Shown one piece after another: positions 34,463 to 43,658 of a stretch of 64,000 nucleotides of DNA. Position 1 is the first letter of the stretch, and each line of letters opens with the position of its first letter. The stretch lies in NCBI RefSeq assembly GCF_900094805.1, contig NZ_FMAT01000001.1, positions 310,001-374,000 of the forward strand. The letters run 5' to 3'. Made by a program: the position numbers and the translations under genes. The notes under the pieces were generated by a model, which worked only from the letters and a program-made list of their open reading frames with translations, ran no database searches and was not told the origin of the DNA. Origin of the DNA: Arthrobacter sp. NIO-1057 (GTDB lineage Bacteria > Actinomycetota > Actinomycetes > Actinomycetales > Micrococcaceae).

Positions 34463-35686
34463 TTACTGTTGTGGTTTGTATTGTTCGAGGAATCTAGCGG
34501 CTACTAATGTGCCGTCTTCTTCGGAAGCCAAGCGTTGAGAAACTAATTTGGCGTTTTGTGCAAAGTGTTCATTGTTGAGAACTTCATTGATGCCAGCAGT
34601 CAGTCGGTCGATCGTTAGATTCTTGTAGGGGATCGGAGAAACGCTGGCTCCTAAGTGCTGAAGCCGAGATGCCCAAAATGGTTGGTCCGTGAAAATCGGT
34701 ACGGGTACCGCGGGTATGCCGGCCCTCAAGCCGGATGCGCTAGTTCCAGCGCCGGCATGGTGCACCACGGTGGCTACTTGGGGCAATAGCCACTCGTGAG
34801 GAACTGTTCCAACACCCAAAATATCGGATTCGACGAAATCTCCGGCGCCTTGGATGATTGTTCTGCGACCGGTGCGATGAGCAACGTCGACGAGGAAATC
34901 TAGGTCTAATGCGTGGGTGCTACCGAACCCGATCAGTACCGGCGGTTCTCCTGCGGAGAGGAAATCAAGCAATTGGCCTGATGGTTGCCATGAGGAGTCG
35001 CTGACTGGCCACCAGTAACCGCAGTTGACAATGCCCTCATGACAATCGGCAACGTGCGGAACAACGATCGAACTAAATCCATGCAGGATTGGCTGACGAG
35101 TCTTTCTGCGCACACATTCGGAAGTTGCCCGGCTACGTTTGGATAATCCTAACTCCGCTCTGATCTGAGCTGTGGGTGAATCGTACGGTGCCTTTGCGCG
35201 GGTGAGCAATTGATGCAGTGTCTTATTGCCCAGACGCCCAAAACTACGGGCCGTACCTAGAGCCAAGGGTGGGTAGTCACCGCTGGGTTCATTGGGTTGC
35301 AAATGTGCGCCGATTGCGGGTATATCCAAGGCCTCGGCGATATCAAAGCCAAACGGTGCCACCGAATTAGTCAGAATAAGATCCGTACCGTGTTGTGCCG
35401 CCGCTAAAGCACCCGTCGCAGCTTGATTGAAATACGATCCCAATTCTTGGAGGTAGTACCGGATGTCTGTGGCGCTGGTTTTGGTTCCGGGAGCCGCTGG
35501 ATTGACCAGTGCGCTCATGTCACCTGATAGCTCGCGGAATGTACTGCCTGCCGAGGTGACAAGGTCTCGGTAGTTAGGGTTTGCTGCAATCGTCACTTCG
35601 AAGCCCTGCTGGCGCAGCGTCTTGCCGAGTCCAGCCATGGGAGCAACGTCTCCGTGGGTGCCTGGGGCGAGTATCAGTATGCGCAT
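34463..35686 (-). CDS. GT1-family (UGT/MGT-like) glycosyltransferase
   Basis: A 407-residue GT-B enzyme. The N-terminus MRILILAPGTHGDVAPMAGLG and the donor motif HHAGAGTSASGLRAGIPAVPVP, with FTDQPFWASRLQ, are typical of macrolide, sterol and flavonoid glycosyltransferases. Such enzymes inactivate antibiotics or glycosylate lipids and natural products. It is divergent from a TetR gene, and a 15-base palindrome lies between them. That arrangement is like drug-inducible glycosyl-inactivation modules; the link to antibiotics is inference. ATG at 35686. Confidence 0.88.
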   Translation of the reverse strand: MRILILAPGTHGDVAPMAGLGKTLRQQGFEVTIAANPNYRDLVTSAGSTFRELSGDMSALVNPAAPGTKTSATDIRYYLQELGSYFNQAATGALAAAQHGTDLILTNSVAPFGFDIAEALDIPAIGAHLQPNEPSGDYPPLALGTARSFGRLGNKTLHQLLTRAKAPYDSPTAQIRAELGLSKRSRATSECVRRKTRQPILHGFSSIVVPHVADCHEGIVNCGYWWPVSDSSWQPSGQLLDFLSAGEPPVLIGFGSTHALDLDFLVDVAHRTGRRTIIQGAGDFVESDILGVGTVPHEWLLPQVATVVHHAGAGTSASGLRAGIPAVPVPIFTDQPFWASRLQHLGASVSPIPYKNLTIDRLTAGINEVLNNEHFAQNAKLVSQRLASEEDGTLVAARFLEQYKPQQ

Positions 35687-35708
35687 GAGCCCTCCTGTAG
35701 AGTTAACT

Positions 35709-35723
35709 GCGAACGGTGTTCGC
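35709..35723. promoter_or_regulatory. Palindromic operator candidate (TetR-type)
   Basis: GCGAAC (35709-35714), spacer GGT, GTTCGC (35718-35723) is a perfect inverted repeat between the divergent GT1 and TetR starts. The GAAC-n3-GTTC form is common for TetR repressors of this subgroup in actinobacteria. Confidence 0.7.
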
Positions 35724-35754
35724 GTTTAATTGTACAGCTATTAGGATGGGAGCC

Positions 35755-36402
35755 ATGACTACGAATCCACCTCGAAAAGCTACTGGACCCAAGCCTCAAT
35801 ACTCACGTGAACAGATTGTTGATATTGCTGTCCTCCTAGCTGACGAGCAGGGTATTCATGCCGTTTCGCTACGAGCGGTAGCGACGAAACTTGGCACTGG
35901 TGCCGCCTCGCTCTATCGATACGTGAAATCTTTCGAGAACCTCACTGAACTGATGCTTGACCGAATAAGCGACGAATATGACTTTGAAACCTATTCAGTC
36001 CATGCAAGCGAGCAACTCTTGGAGATTGCGCGCCAAACTCGTCAAATAATGACTCGACACGCATGGGCGCCGATACTGGCACTAACAAAACCGTCGATGG
36101 GTCCCAATTCTTTGGCATACCTTGAGCGAGGGCTCTTGTCCTTAGAGAAAACGAGGTTGAGTGCCAACGAAAAACTTCACACCCTCGCGATGCTCAATGC
36201 CATGACAGCTGCGTTTGTACTCAATGAGCAAAGCCAAAAAGAATCGTTTGATGCGTCCGAGATAATGGTCGCTTTGCAGTCCGGGGCTTATCCTCATCTT
36301 TTTGCCACCCTACGTGAAGTGAAAGAACCGCTGGATGCGCAAACCTCATTTGAACAAGCGATCGTTGCTTACCTTCACGGGGTTGGCCTAGCAGATCAAT
36401 AA
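35755..36402 (+). CDS. TetR/AcrR-family transcriptional regulator
   Basis: A 215-residue repressor. The HTH is in HAVSLRAVATKLGTGAASLYRYVKS (about residues 33-57); a helical ligand-binding part follows. The subgroup resembles TetR_C_1 regulators of drug responses. I chose ATG 35755 with AGGA about eight bases upstream; ATG 35746 would add three residues. It is divergent from the GT1 gene and probably controls it and itself through the palindrome at 35709-35723. Confidence 0.87.
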   Translation: MTTNPPRKATGPKPQYSREQIVDIAVLLADEQGIHAVSLRAVATKLGTGAASLYRYVKSFENLTELMLDRISDEYDFETYSVHASEQLLEIARQTRQIMTRHAWAPILALTKPSMGPNSLAYLERGLLSLEKTRLSANEKLHTLAMLNAMTAAFVLNEQSQKESFDASEIMVALQSGAYPHLFATLREVKEPLDAQTSFEQAIVAYLHGVGLADQ

Positions 36403-36496
36403 CACGCATAGCCTTAGTACGAAATCTTCTATGCCCTAGTCATGCGGTATGACAGCATGAAATGAGTATTAGAAAGCCGAGTACTCAGGAGTTGTT

Positions 36497-37663
36497 ATGG
36501 CTGCGCCGTCCGAAGCAAGCATGAAAGAAATTCGCGAACTGATTGCCGTGGACACAACCAGTCGCGATACCAACTTGCCACTGATCAATAACGTCGTGCA
36601 GAAGCTCCAAGCGTATGGCATTGAGTCAACACTCATTCACAATGAAGATGGGTCCAAGGCCAACCTTCTTGCCACGATCCCTGCAAGTAACGGAAACCGT
36701 ACTGGTGGCATCGTGCTTTCTGGCCATACTGATGTTGTTCCGGTAGATGGGCAGGACTGGAGCAGTGCGCCTTTTGAGGCTCAGGTACGCGGCGACAAAC
36801 TCTACGGGCGTGGGACCTGCGATATGAAGGGCTATATCGGGGTTATCCTGGCAAAACTTGATCAACTCACCAGCGCACAGCTTTCTGAACCGATTCACTT
36901 GGCGTTGTCCTATGACGAAGAGGTTGGTTGCGTGGGCGCGGTCAGCTTGGTCGACAAAATTGTGGCCGAAGGCTTGGCCCCACGTGGATGCTTTGTGGGT
37001 GAGCCATCGAGCATGCGAGCGATCCGCGGACATAAGTCCATGAACGTGTTCCGTGTGCAGTTTAATGGGGTGGCTGCGCACTCTTCGCTTCCTTCTGAAG
37101 GTGTCAACGCAATTTCCTACGCTCTACGTTTTGCGAACTTCGTTGAGGAAGTCTCCGCAGAACTACGCACCCGTGGCCCTAAAGATGACGCGTTCATTGA
37201 ACCGACCACCACGATGAACGTGAACAAGTTTGACGCCGGTATCGCTGTGAATACGATTCCATCCCAGGCTGTCGTGTTCTTTGAATATCGTTCTTTGGCG
37301 GAAGTGGATCGTGAGGAACTCACCTCCCGATTCCGCGACGAGGCAAAGAAACTCGAAGCCCAAATGCGCGAGAAAAATCCTTCGTGCTCTGTCACCTTTG
37401 CGCAGCAGGCTGGCGCGCCAGGATTAGATACTGATCCAAGCGAGGATATTGTCGCACTTGCAGCAGCATGTGGGGCGATTGCAACGGACGAGAAGATGAC
37501 CTATGGAACCGAAGCTGGTTTGTTTTCCTCGGCAGGTATTCCGACTGTCGTTTGTGGACCAGGCGATATCGCGCAAGCCCACGCACCAGATGAATACGTG
37601 CTGCTTGACCAGTTGGTGGAATGTGAGAACTTCATTGACTCGCTGATTGCCCAGCTGAGCTGA
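36497..37663 (+). CDS. argE: Acetylornithine deacetylase (M20 family)
   Basis: A 388-residue zinc amidohydrolase. Metal and catalytic residues are in LSGHTDVVPVDG (His, Asp), GRGTCDMKGYIG (Asp) and SYDEEVGCVG (Glu, Glu), with the dimer domain from about 180-290 and the final His in DIAQAHAPDEYV. The pattern and length match ArgE, which hydrolyses N-acetylornithine; other M20 acyl-amino acid hydrolases are possible. ATG at 36497 follows AGGAG by five bases. No other arginine gene is nearby. Confidence 0.85.
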   Translation: MAAPSEASMKEIRELIAVDTTSRDTNLPLINNVVQKLQAYGIESTLIHNEDGSKANLLATIPASNGNRTGGIVLSGHTDVVPVDGQDWSSAPFEAQVRGDKLYGRGTCDMKGYIGVILAKLDQLTSAQLSEPIHLALSYDEEVGCVGAVSLVDKIVAEGLAPRGCFVGEPSSMRAIRGHKSMNVFRVQFNGVAAHSSLPSEGVNAISYALRFANFVEEVSAELRTRGPKDDAFIEPTTTMNVNKFDAGIAVNTIPSQAVVFFEYRSLAEVDREELTSRFRDEAKKLEAQMREKNPSCSVTFAQQAGAPGLDTDPSEDIVALAAACGAIATDEKMTYGTEAGLFSSAGIPTVVCGPGDIAQAHAPDEYVLLDQLVECENFIDSLIAQLS

Positions 37664-37681
37664 TTAGAACTGAAAATTAGA

Positions 37682-37713
37682 TTGGCCGCCGACTCGAACG
37701 AGTCGGCGGCCAA
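37682..37713. terminator. Bidirectional terminator between argE and hemolysin III gene
   Basis: A 15-base perfect inverted repeat (37682-37696 with 37699-37713) separated by two bases. Confidence 0.88.
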
Positions 37714-37736
37714 CCTGTTCCTCAGGTCGTAGTTCT

Positions 37737-38426
37737 CTACAGTGCCACTAGCAGGACAGCGGTCCAGTGGCAGAGGAAAGCGACGATGGTGCAAGCGTGG
37801 AAGAGTTCGTGGAAGCCAAAGATTGTTGGTAGGGGATTAGGCCGTTTGGTCGCGTAGAAGACGGCACCCACGGTGTACGCGAGTCCACCAGTCACGATGA
37901 GGATCATGACCGCTGGGCTATAGGCCCAAAATGCAGGTAACTGCATCATGGCGCTCCAGCCAAGTAGAACATACAAGCTCACACCCAACCAGCGAGGTGC
38001 CGTGGGCCAGAGGGTTTTGATGGCGATGCCTGCCAGCGCTCCACCCCAAATGATGGACAGCACGATAATGGCTTGCTTACCAGGGAGGGTCATGGCGGCA
38101 ACCGGAGTGTAGGTGCCAGCAATCAACAAAAAGATGTTTGCGTGATCTGCTCGTCGAAATAGACCCATGACCCTATCGGTCCAATTGCCGCGATGGTAGA
38201 GCGCTGAGGTACCAAATAGCAGGATTGAGCATAGCGCGAAGACTGCGCTGGTCCATTCAGCCAGATGACCGTTGGCAAGAACGATAAGTACCAAGTTCAT
38301 CACGATGATCACCGGCGTTGACCATGCATGAATCAAACCGCGCCATCGCGTTCGTTCAGTTCCGATTGATAAGAATTTTTTCGGCGCTTGAATATCAGCG
38401 GTGGGCGTCAGCGGATCAATGGCCAC
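37737..38426 (-). CDS. Hemolysin III family membrane protein (PAQR/TrhA-like)
   Basis: A 229-residue protein with seven hydrophobic segments. Conserved polar residues are TSALYHRGNWT (Ser, His), and the C-terminal GFHELFHACTIVAFLCHW, with His residues expected to bind a metal. The bacterial family is linked to membrane lipid homeostasis; haemolysis is only a historical name. ATG at 38426. Confidence 0.9.
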   Translation of the reverse strand: MAIDPLTPTADIQAPKKFLSIGTERTRWRGLIHAWSTPVIIVMNLVLIVLANGHLAEWTSAVFALCSILLFGTSALYHRGNWTDRVMGLFRRADHANIFLLIAGTYTPVAAMTLPGKQAIIVLSIIWGGALAGIAIKTLWPTAPRWLGVSLYVLLGWSAMMQLPAFWAYSPAVMILIVTGGLAYTVGAVFYATKRPNPLPTIFGFHELFHACTIVAFLCHWTAVLLVAL

Positions 38427-38529
38427 GGGAGTCCTTTAATGTCGTGCTCGGGGAGTGAACCCTGATACTCGAAGTTTACGTCAGATTTCTGGGTTCCAAC
38501 TGTGCCTGATTCGACTTTAGAGGCAGGAA

Positions 38530-38580
38530 GAAACCCGCCAGATGCAGTTCATTATGATGCTGCAATCTCTGGCGGGTTTC
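38530..38580 (-). terminator. Terminator after the GlsB-like gene
   Basis: A 13-base stem (38530-38542 with 38568-38580) with an inner TGCAG/CTGCA pair. T-richness on the minus side is modest. Confidence 0.75.
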
Positions 38581-38615
38581 TCTTGAAGTGCGAGGAGGTG
38601 AACTCCTAAAAGCGA

Positions 38616-38876
38616 CTATGCGCGTTTCTTGGTGATGAATCCCCAGATGACCAAAACTATGAGGGAGCCACCGATTGCAAGGATCCAGCTCCACAGCGAC
38701 CAGAAGCTCAGATCACCATTGCCAAAGACGGCGCCGCCAATCCAGCCACCGAGAATTGCGCCGACAACGCCAAGCAACAACGTGGCGATCCATCCGCCAC
38801 CCTGCTTACCGGGCAGGATTGCTTTTGCAATTGCGCCAGCAATCAGGCCTAAGACTATCCATCCAATGAATCCCAT
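38616..38876 (-). CDS. GlsB/YeaQ/YmgE family membrane protein
   Basis: An 86-residue protein with three hydrophobic segments and the family start MGFIGWIVLGLIAGAIAKAI, then GGGWIATLLLGVVGAILGGWIGGAVF. Members are induced by stress; function is unknown. ATG at 38876 has GGAG seven bases upstream on the minus strand; a TTG at 38888 would add four residues. Confidence 0.92.
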   Translation of the reverse strand: MGFIGWIVLGLIAGAIAKAILPGKQGGGWIATLLLGVVGAILGGWIGGAVFGNGDLSFWSLWSWILAIGGSLIVLVIWGFITKKRA

Positions 38877-39195
38877 GATTTGCTCCAATGGTCAGATTCT
38901 GTAGTGATCGGGTTTGACCACTCATTTCAGAGATTACATGGCTTTGAACTGGGGTTCTACATTTTCTGCGGGAGAATTCTGACTTTTTAGGTACAAGATT
39001 CAACCATCACATGAAGCTTGGATCTCGTTTGACGCGTAAACACTGTTTGATCTGAATTTTTGAAGAGATTGTGAACTGTGATGCCCGTAATGTTTGACAG
39101 TCTTACGTTGCGCTCTTACTCTAGTTAAATCAGATTTTATCCAAACTAACTGTCCTTAAGTCTGATATTAGGTTTACGCACGACGGAGTGAAAAC
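38877..39195. other. Divergent promoter region between GlsB-like gene and gntK
   Basis: These 319 bases are AT-rich and hold no gene. Promoters for both flanking genes must lie here. No operator palindrome like those at 39722 or 42037 was found in this stretch. Confidence 0.45.
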
Positions 39196-39717
39196 ATGAG
39201 TGAACAGGTCCCAGCCATCGTCGTTATGGGTGTTTCGGGCAGCGGTAAGACAACCATCGGTCAGATGCTGGCAGACGAACTAAACCGCCAATTCATCGAC
39301 GGCGACAGCCTGCACCCGGTGGCCAACAAGAACAAAATGGCAGCTGGCGAAGCGCTCAATGATCAAGACCGTGAACCATGGTTGCGGGTCATCGGAGAAA
39401 AACTCTCAGATGGCACCAAGCAAAGTGCGCCTCTGGTGATCGCATGTTCAGCCCTGAAGCGTAGCTACCGAGATCTCATTCGATCTCTGGAACCTTCCAC
39501 TATTTTTGTGCATCTCACTGGTGGTTCAACTGTCATTCGTGACCGCATGAACGCGCGCTCACACGAGTACATGCCATCGTCACTACTCGACAGCCAGTTA
39601 GCCACTCTTGAACTGCCTACCGTCGATGAAGCAGTGCTCACTGCCGACATTTCTAATTCACCTGAGGACATCGTGCGCCAACTCGCCGCTGACCTGAACG
39701 TCGCACACCTCTCCTAA
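39196..39717 (+). CDS. gntK: Gluconokinase
   Basis: A 173-residue P-loop kinase that makes 6-phosphogluconate from gluconate. Walker A is GVSGSGKTTIG; the GDSLHPVANKNKMAAGEALNDQDREPWL segment is diagnostic. ATG at 39196 is preceded by GGAG. It is followed by gntP; the product feeds Gnd (42207-43646). Confidence 0.95.
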   Translation: MSEQVPAIVVMGVSGSGKTTIGQMLADELNRQFIDGDSLHPVANKNKMAAGEALNDQDREPWLRVIGEKLSDGTKQSAPLVIACSALKRSYRDLIRSLEPSTIFVHLTGGSTVIRDRMNARSHEYMPSSLLDSQLATLELPTVDEAVLTADISNSPEDIVRQLAADLNVAHLS

Positions 39718-39721
39718 GCCA

Positions 39722-39740
39722 CGTACCAGTACCTGGTACG
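39722..39740 (+). promoter_or_regulatory. Perfect inverted repeat between gntK and gntP
   Basis: CGTACCAG (39722-39729), TAC, CTGGTACG (39733-39740). It may be an operator for the FadR-type regulator at 41265 or an RNA hairpin in the intercistronic gap. Confidence 0.5.
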
Positions 39741-39765
39741 AACAAAACATTGATCAAGGACGACA

Positions 39766-41181
39766 ATGACATCTGAGCTCGAAATGAACTGGACGCTGGG
39801 TACCCCCGGCCTCCTTGGCCTAGCGGTGACGGCGGTTGCCGTACTGCTGGTCCTCATTATTCGATTCCGGGTCCACGCATTCGTGGCCCTCGTACTGACC
39901 AGCCTGCTCACGGCAATTGCAGCCGGCATTCCAGCAGCATCGGTCATCACCACTTTGACCGGCGGTTTCGGCTCGACACTGGCCAGCGTCGCGCTGCTTG
40001 TTGGCCTTGGCGCCATGCTTGGCCGAATGCTGGAAACCAGTGGCGGCGCGGAAGTCATGACCAACTGGCTGATTTCCAAGTTTGGCGAGAAGCGTGCACC
40101 GTTGGCACTATCCGTTGCTTCGCTGCTTTTCGGTTTCCCAATCTTCTTTGATGCAGGCCTCGTGGTCATGCTTCCAATCATTTTCACCGTGGCCCGTCGC
40201 CTCGGTGGATCTGTACTGTTCTACGCAATCCCAGCAGCCACCGCCTTCTCGGTAATGCACGTCTTCGTGCCGCCACACCCCGGTCCAGTGGCAGCTTCGG
40301 GACTCCTCGAAGCCAATGTTGGCCTGGTTCTGATCCTAGGTTTGATCGTTGCTATTCCAACCTGGTTCTTCTCCGGTCACCTGTTCGGCAAGTTCGTCGG
40401 CAAGAAGTTCGACATTCCAGTACCTGACATTTTGGATGCAGCGCTGGGCAAGGGCTCTGGTAAAGATGACTTCAAGTCCTCGCCTTCGGTAGGCACCGTC
40501 TTCAGCCTGCTACTTCTGCCGCTGTTGCTGATCTTCATGAACACCGGTTTGAACATGCTCGGCAGCGCTGGTGTCGTTGATGCTGACGCCGACTGGGTGA
40601 CCTGGCTTCGCCTCTTCGGTGAAACCCCAGTGGCACTGCTGATCACTGTCTTGCTCGGAATGTTCCTGCTCGGCTTCCGTAAGGGCAAGGATAAGACCCT
40701 GATCGAAACCGTGGTGGATTCGGCGCTTGGCCCAGTATGTTCCATCATCCTGATCACCGGTGCCGGTGGCATGTTCGGTGGCGTACTTCGTGCCAGCGGT
40801 ATTGGCGATGCCATCGCTGGCTCTCTACAGTCGGTGGGAATGCCGCTGATCATCGCGGGCTTCTTGATCGCGGCGATCGTGCGCTTGGCGCAGGGCTCGG
40901 CCACCGTGGCACTGACCACCGCTGCCGCCATCGTTCAGCCGGCTGTATTGGCCGATGGTTCTTTGACCGCTTTCCAGGTGGCCACCATGGTTCTGGCCTT
41001 GGCTGCTGGTTCGGTATTTGCCGGTCACGTCAACGACTCCGGTTTCTGGCTGGTCTCCCGCTTCTTGCAGATGGACGTTTCGACCACCTTGCGCGTATGG
41101 ACCGTGGGCCAGGCTCTGGTTTCGGTAGTTGGCTTCATCTTCGTGATGGTGCTCTACGGTATTGCCAGCGCAATCGCCTGA
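39766..41181 (+). CDS. gntP: Gluconate permease (GntP family)
   Basis: A 471-residue polytopic transporter with about twelve hydrophobic segments. Family segments include FPIFFDAGLVVMLPIIF, HVFVPPHPGPVAASG and GGMFGGVLRASGIG. It imports gluconate with protons. ATG at 39766 is preceded by AAGGA. Convergent with the gntR-type gene at 41265. Confidence 0.95.
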   Translation: MTSELEMNWTLGTPGLLGLAVTAVAVLLVLIIRFRVHAFVALVLTSLLTAIAAGIPAASVITTLTGGFGSTLASVALLVGLGAMLGRMLETSGGAEVMTNWLISKFGEKRAPLALSVASLLFGFPIFFDAGLVVMLPIIFTVARRLGGSVLFYAIPAATAFSVMHVFVPPHPGPVAASGLLEANVGLVLILGLIVAIPTWFFSGHLFGKFVGKKFDIPVPDILDAALGKGSGKDDFKSSPSVGTVFSLLLLPLLLIFMNTGLNMLGSAGVVDADADWVTWLRLFGETPVALLITVLLGMFLLGFRKGKDKTLIETVVDSALGPVCSIILITGAGGMFGGVLRASGIGDAIAGSLQSVGMPLIIAGFLIAAIVRLAQGSATVALTTAAAIVQPAVLADGSLTAFQVATMVLALAAGSVFAGHVNDSGFWLVSRFLQMDVSTTLRVWTVGQALVSVVGFIFVMVLYGIASAIA

Positions 41182-41200
41182 GGTACCTAGCGACTAGCGA

Positions 41201-41252
41201 AAAAGTCCCTTGCGATCTACGAGATTATCTCGTTGATCGCAAGGGACTTTTT
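41201..41252. terminator. Bidirectional terminator between gntP and the GntR-type gene
   Basis: A 17-base stem (41201-41217 with 41235-41251) continues through ACGAGA/TCTCGT and has A and T runs on both ends. Confidence 0.93.
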
Positions 41253-41264
41253 GTTGTCTGGAAA

Positions 41265-41999
41265 CTATTTAGTGTCCTTGGCAGGATCCACAAACAGGCG
41301 TGGCTGGCCTTCCCAGAGACTGCAGATTTCATTGTGCGTACGACGCATGATGCTTTCCATGTTCTTCCGGGCGCTGGCCGAATCAGAATTGGAGATGGCA
41401 TCGGCTACCGACTGGTGCCAGAGCAGTGCTTCCTCGTGCGGTCGTTCAGGCATCAGCCCCAGTTCGGTGCGGCCACGAAGGATTGCGCCAATGGGGGTTG
41501 AAAGATTTGCGAACATTTCATTGCCTGAGGCAGCTAGAACAAGCGCATGGAAACGAATATCGAGTTCCAAGAACCGGCGCAGGTCACCTTGGCGGCCATA
41601 GTGACTCATTTGAGCCGAGATCATCATGAGCTCTTTGCGCATCGTCTCTGGTGCGACTTCTGCAGCCAGCTCAGCTGCCATGGGCTCTACGGAGATGCGA
41701 AGCTCGGTCAGCGAGCGTAATTGTGTACCTTTTTGGTCGCTGGCTAGGCGCCAGCGAATCACATGATCGTCATAGGGATTCCAGCTTTCAGCTCCCATTA
41801 CACGAATGCCAACACGTTTAGTGCTGGTGACTAAACCACATTGGGCTAAGACTCGTATCGCTTCACGGATCACGGAACGTGAGACTTGAAGCCGCTGTTC
41901 TAAGTCTGCTGCGAGCAGAATCGAGCCGCGGGGGACTTGTCCGCTGACGATGCGGGAGCCGAGATGCTCAACCACATGAGCGTGCAGACTAGTTGCCAT
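41265..41999 (-). CDS. FadR/GntR-family regulator, probable gluconate repressor
   Basis: A 244-residue regulator. The winged HTH reads LAADLEQRLQVSRSVIREAIRVLAQCGLV (about residues 30-60) with the wing in GLVTSTKRVGIRV. The FCD effector domain follows, with metal-type residues in ELDIRFHALVLAASGN. It lies between gntKP and gnd, which suggests it senses gluconate or a phosphorylated derivative. ATG at 41999. A close homologue family regulates gluconate genes in other actinobacteria. Confidence 0.88.
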   Translation of the reverse strand: MATSLHAHVVEHLGSRIVSGQVPRGSILLAADLEQRLQVSRSVIREAIRVLAQCGLVTSTKRVGIRVMGAESWNPYDDHVIRWRLASDQKGTQLRSLTELRISVEPMAAELAAEVAPETMRKELMMISAQMSHYGRQGDLRRFLELDIRFHALVLAASGNEMFANLSTPIGAILRGRTELGLMPERPHEEALLWHQSVADAISNSDSASARKNMESIMRRTHNEICSLWEGQPRLFVDPAKDTK

Positions 42000-42036
42000 A
42001 GGGATAGTTTAGCTAACGACTAGGGACAAATTGTGT

Positions 42037-42053
42037 TGTGTCCTCCAGACACA
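42037..42053. promoter_or_regulatory. Inverted repeat in the gntR-gnd divergent promoter region
   Basis: TGTGTC (42037-42042), CTCCA, GACACA (42048-42053). It sits 38 bases upstream of the gntR start and about 150 bases before gnd, and is a candidate operator. Confidence 0.5.
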
Positions 42054-42206
42054 CAGGATAAATATGTTTTAACTTTGGTAGTTCTCTGGGAAACAAGGCC
42101 CTGTGGCTAGTAGGATAGAAAGGTCACGTGGTCGTGATTCAGGGGCCATGTTTTGTGGTCTCTGTTAAACGGCACACCTCCCCGTAATTGATGGAGACTT
42201 ATTTTT

Positions 42207-43646
42207 ATGCCTGCACAGATTGGTGTCACAGGTCTGGCCGTCATGGGCGCAAACCTCGCCCGTAACTTCGCCCGTAACGGATACACTGTCGCCCTGCACA
42301 ACCGCTCGGTTGGAAAGACTGACGCGCTGCTCGAGGCGCACGGCGATGAAGGCGACTTCATCCGCACCGAAACCCTCGAAGAGCTGGTCGCGAACCTTGA
42401 AACCCCGCGTCGCGTTCTGATCATGGTTAAAGCTGGCGGTCCAGTAGATTCCGTCATCGACCAGCTGGTTCCGCTGCTTGATGAAGGTGACATCGTCATT
42501 GACGCAGGCAACTCGCACTACACCGACACCCGTCGCCGCGAAGCCGCGCTGAACGAGAAGGGCCTGCACTTCGTTGGTGTTGGCGTTTCCGGTGGCGAAG
42601 AGGGCGCACTGCTTGGCCCATCGATCATGCCAGGTGGCTCGGCTGAGTCCTATAAAGCACTGGGCCCAATGCTGGAAAAGATTTCCGCTAAGGCAGACGA
42701 CGGCGCTCCTTGCTGCGCATGGATCTCCACCGACGGTGCCGGCCACTTCGTGAAGATGGTTCACAACGGCATCGAATACGCCGACATGCAGGTTATCGGC
42801 GAAGCTTACGACTTGCTGCGTAGCGCTGCAGGCATCGAGCCAGCAGCTCAGGCTGAGATCTTCAACGAGTGGAACCAAGGCGAGCTCTCCAGCTTCCTGA
42901 TTGAAATCACCGCCGAAGTTCTGGGCCACACCGACGCTGCCACCGGCAAGCCATTGGTTGACGTAATCCAGGACTCCGCTGGCCAGAAGGGTACCGGTCG
43001 TTGGACCGTACAGTCCGGTCTGGACATGGGTTCGCCAGTTTCGGCCATTGCAGAATCGGTCTTCGCCCGTTCACTGTCCTCCCAGCGCGACATCCGCGCC
43101 GTGGGCCAGAAGGTACTGAGCGCAGACACCACCGAAGTGACCCTGCCAGAGAACTTCATCGAAGACGTGCGCCAGGCACTGTTCGCTTCGAAGCTGGTTT
43201 CCTACGCACAGGGTATCGACATGCTGACCTCCGCAGCCGGTGAATACAACTGGGAGCTGAAGCTGGACGAAATCGCTGGCCTGTGGCGTGAAGGTTGCAT
43301 CATCCGTGCAGCGCTGCTCAAGGACATCACCGCTGCTTACTCCGCTGATGAGAAGCCAGCCAACCTGCTGTTCGCTCCAGCGTTCGCTGAAGCGATCACC
43401 AAGGCTGTTCCAGCATGGCGCCGCGTTGTTGCAGTAGCAGTCCAGCTGGGCATCCCAGCACCGGTCTTCTCCTCGTCGATGGCTTACTACGATGGCCTGC
43501 GTCGCGATCGTTTGCCAGCTGCCCTGACCCAGGGTCTGCGTGACTTCTTCGGTGCACACACCTACCGTCGCACCGACAAGGAAGGCACCTTCCACACCTT
43601 GTGGAGCGGCGATCGTTCCGAGGTTGCAGCAGAGGATACTCACTAG
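42207..43646 (+). CDS. gnd: 6-phosphogluconate dehydrogenase, NADP-type decarboxylating
   Basis: A 479-residue enzyme of the long (dimeric, NADP) class that turns 6-phosphogluconate into ribulose 5-phosphate, CO2 and NADPH. The Rossmann motif is GLAVMGANLARNFARNGY; the catalytic Lys is in GAGHFVKMVHNGIEY. The C-terminal helical domain and the AYYDGLRRDRLPA segment are normal. ATG at 42207 has GGAGA upstream. It completes the gluconate route started by gntK and gntP. Confidence 0.95.
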   Translation: MPAQIGVTGLAVMGANLARNFARNGYTVALHNRSVGKTDALLEAHGDEGDFIRTETLEELVANLETPRRVLIMVKAGGPVDSVIDQLVPLLDEGDIVIDAGNSHYTDTRRREAALNEKGLHFVGVGVSGGEEGALLGPSIMPGGSAESYKALGPMLEKISAKADDGAPCCAWISTDGAGHFVKMVHNGIEYADMQVIGEAYDLLRSAAGIEPAAQAEIFNEWNQGELSSFLIEITAEVLGHTDAATGKPLVDVIQDSAGQKGTGRWTVQSGLDMGSPVSAIAESVFARSLSSQRDIRAVGQKVLSADTTEVTLPENFIEDVRQALFASKLVSYAQGIDMLTSAAGEYNWELKLDEIAGLWREGCIIRAALLKDITAAYSADEKPANLLFAPAFAEAITKAVPAWRRVVAVAVQLGIPAPVFSSSMAYYDGLRRDRLPAALTQGLRDFFGAHTYRRTDKEGTFHTLWSGDRSEVAAEDTH

Positions 43647-43658
43647 AGTTTTCACAGC

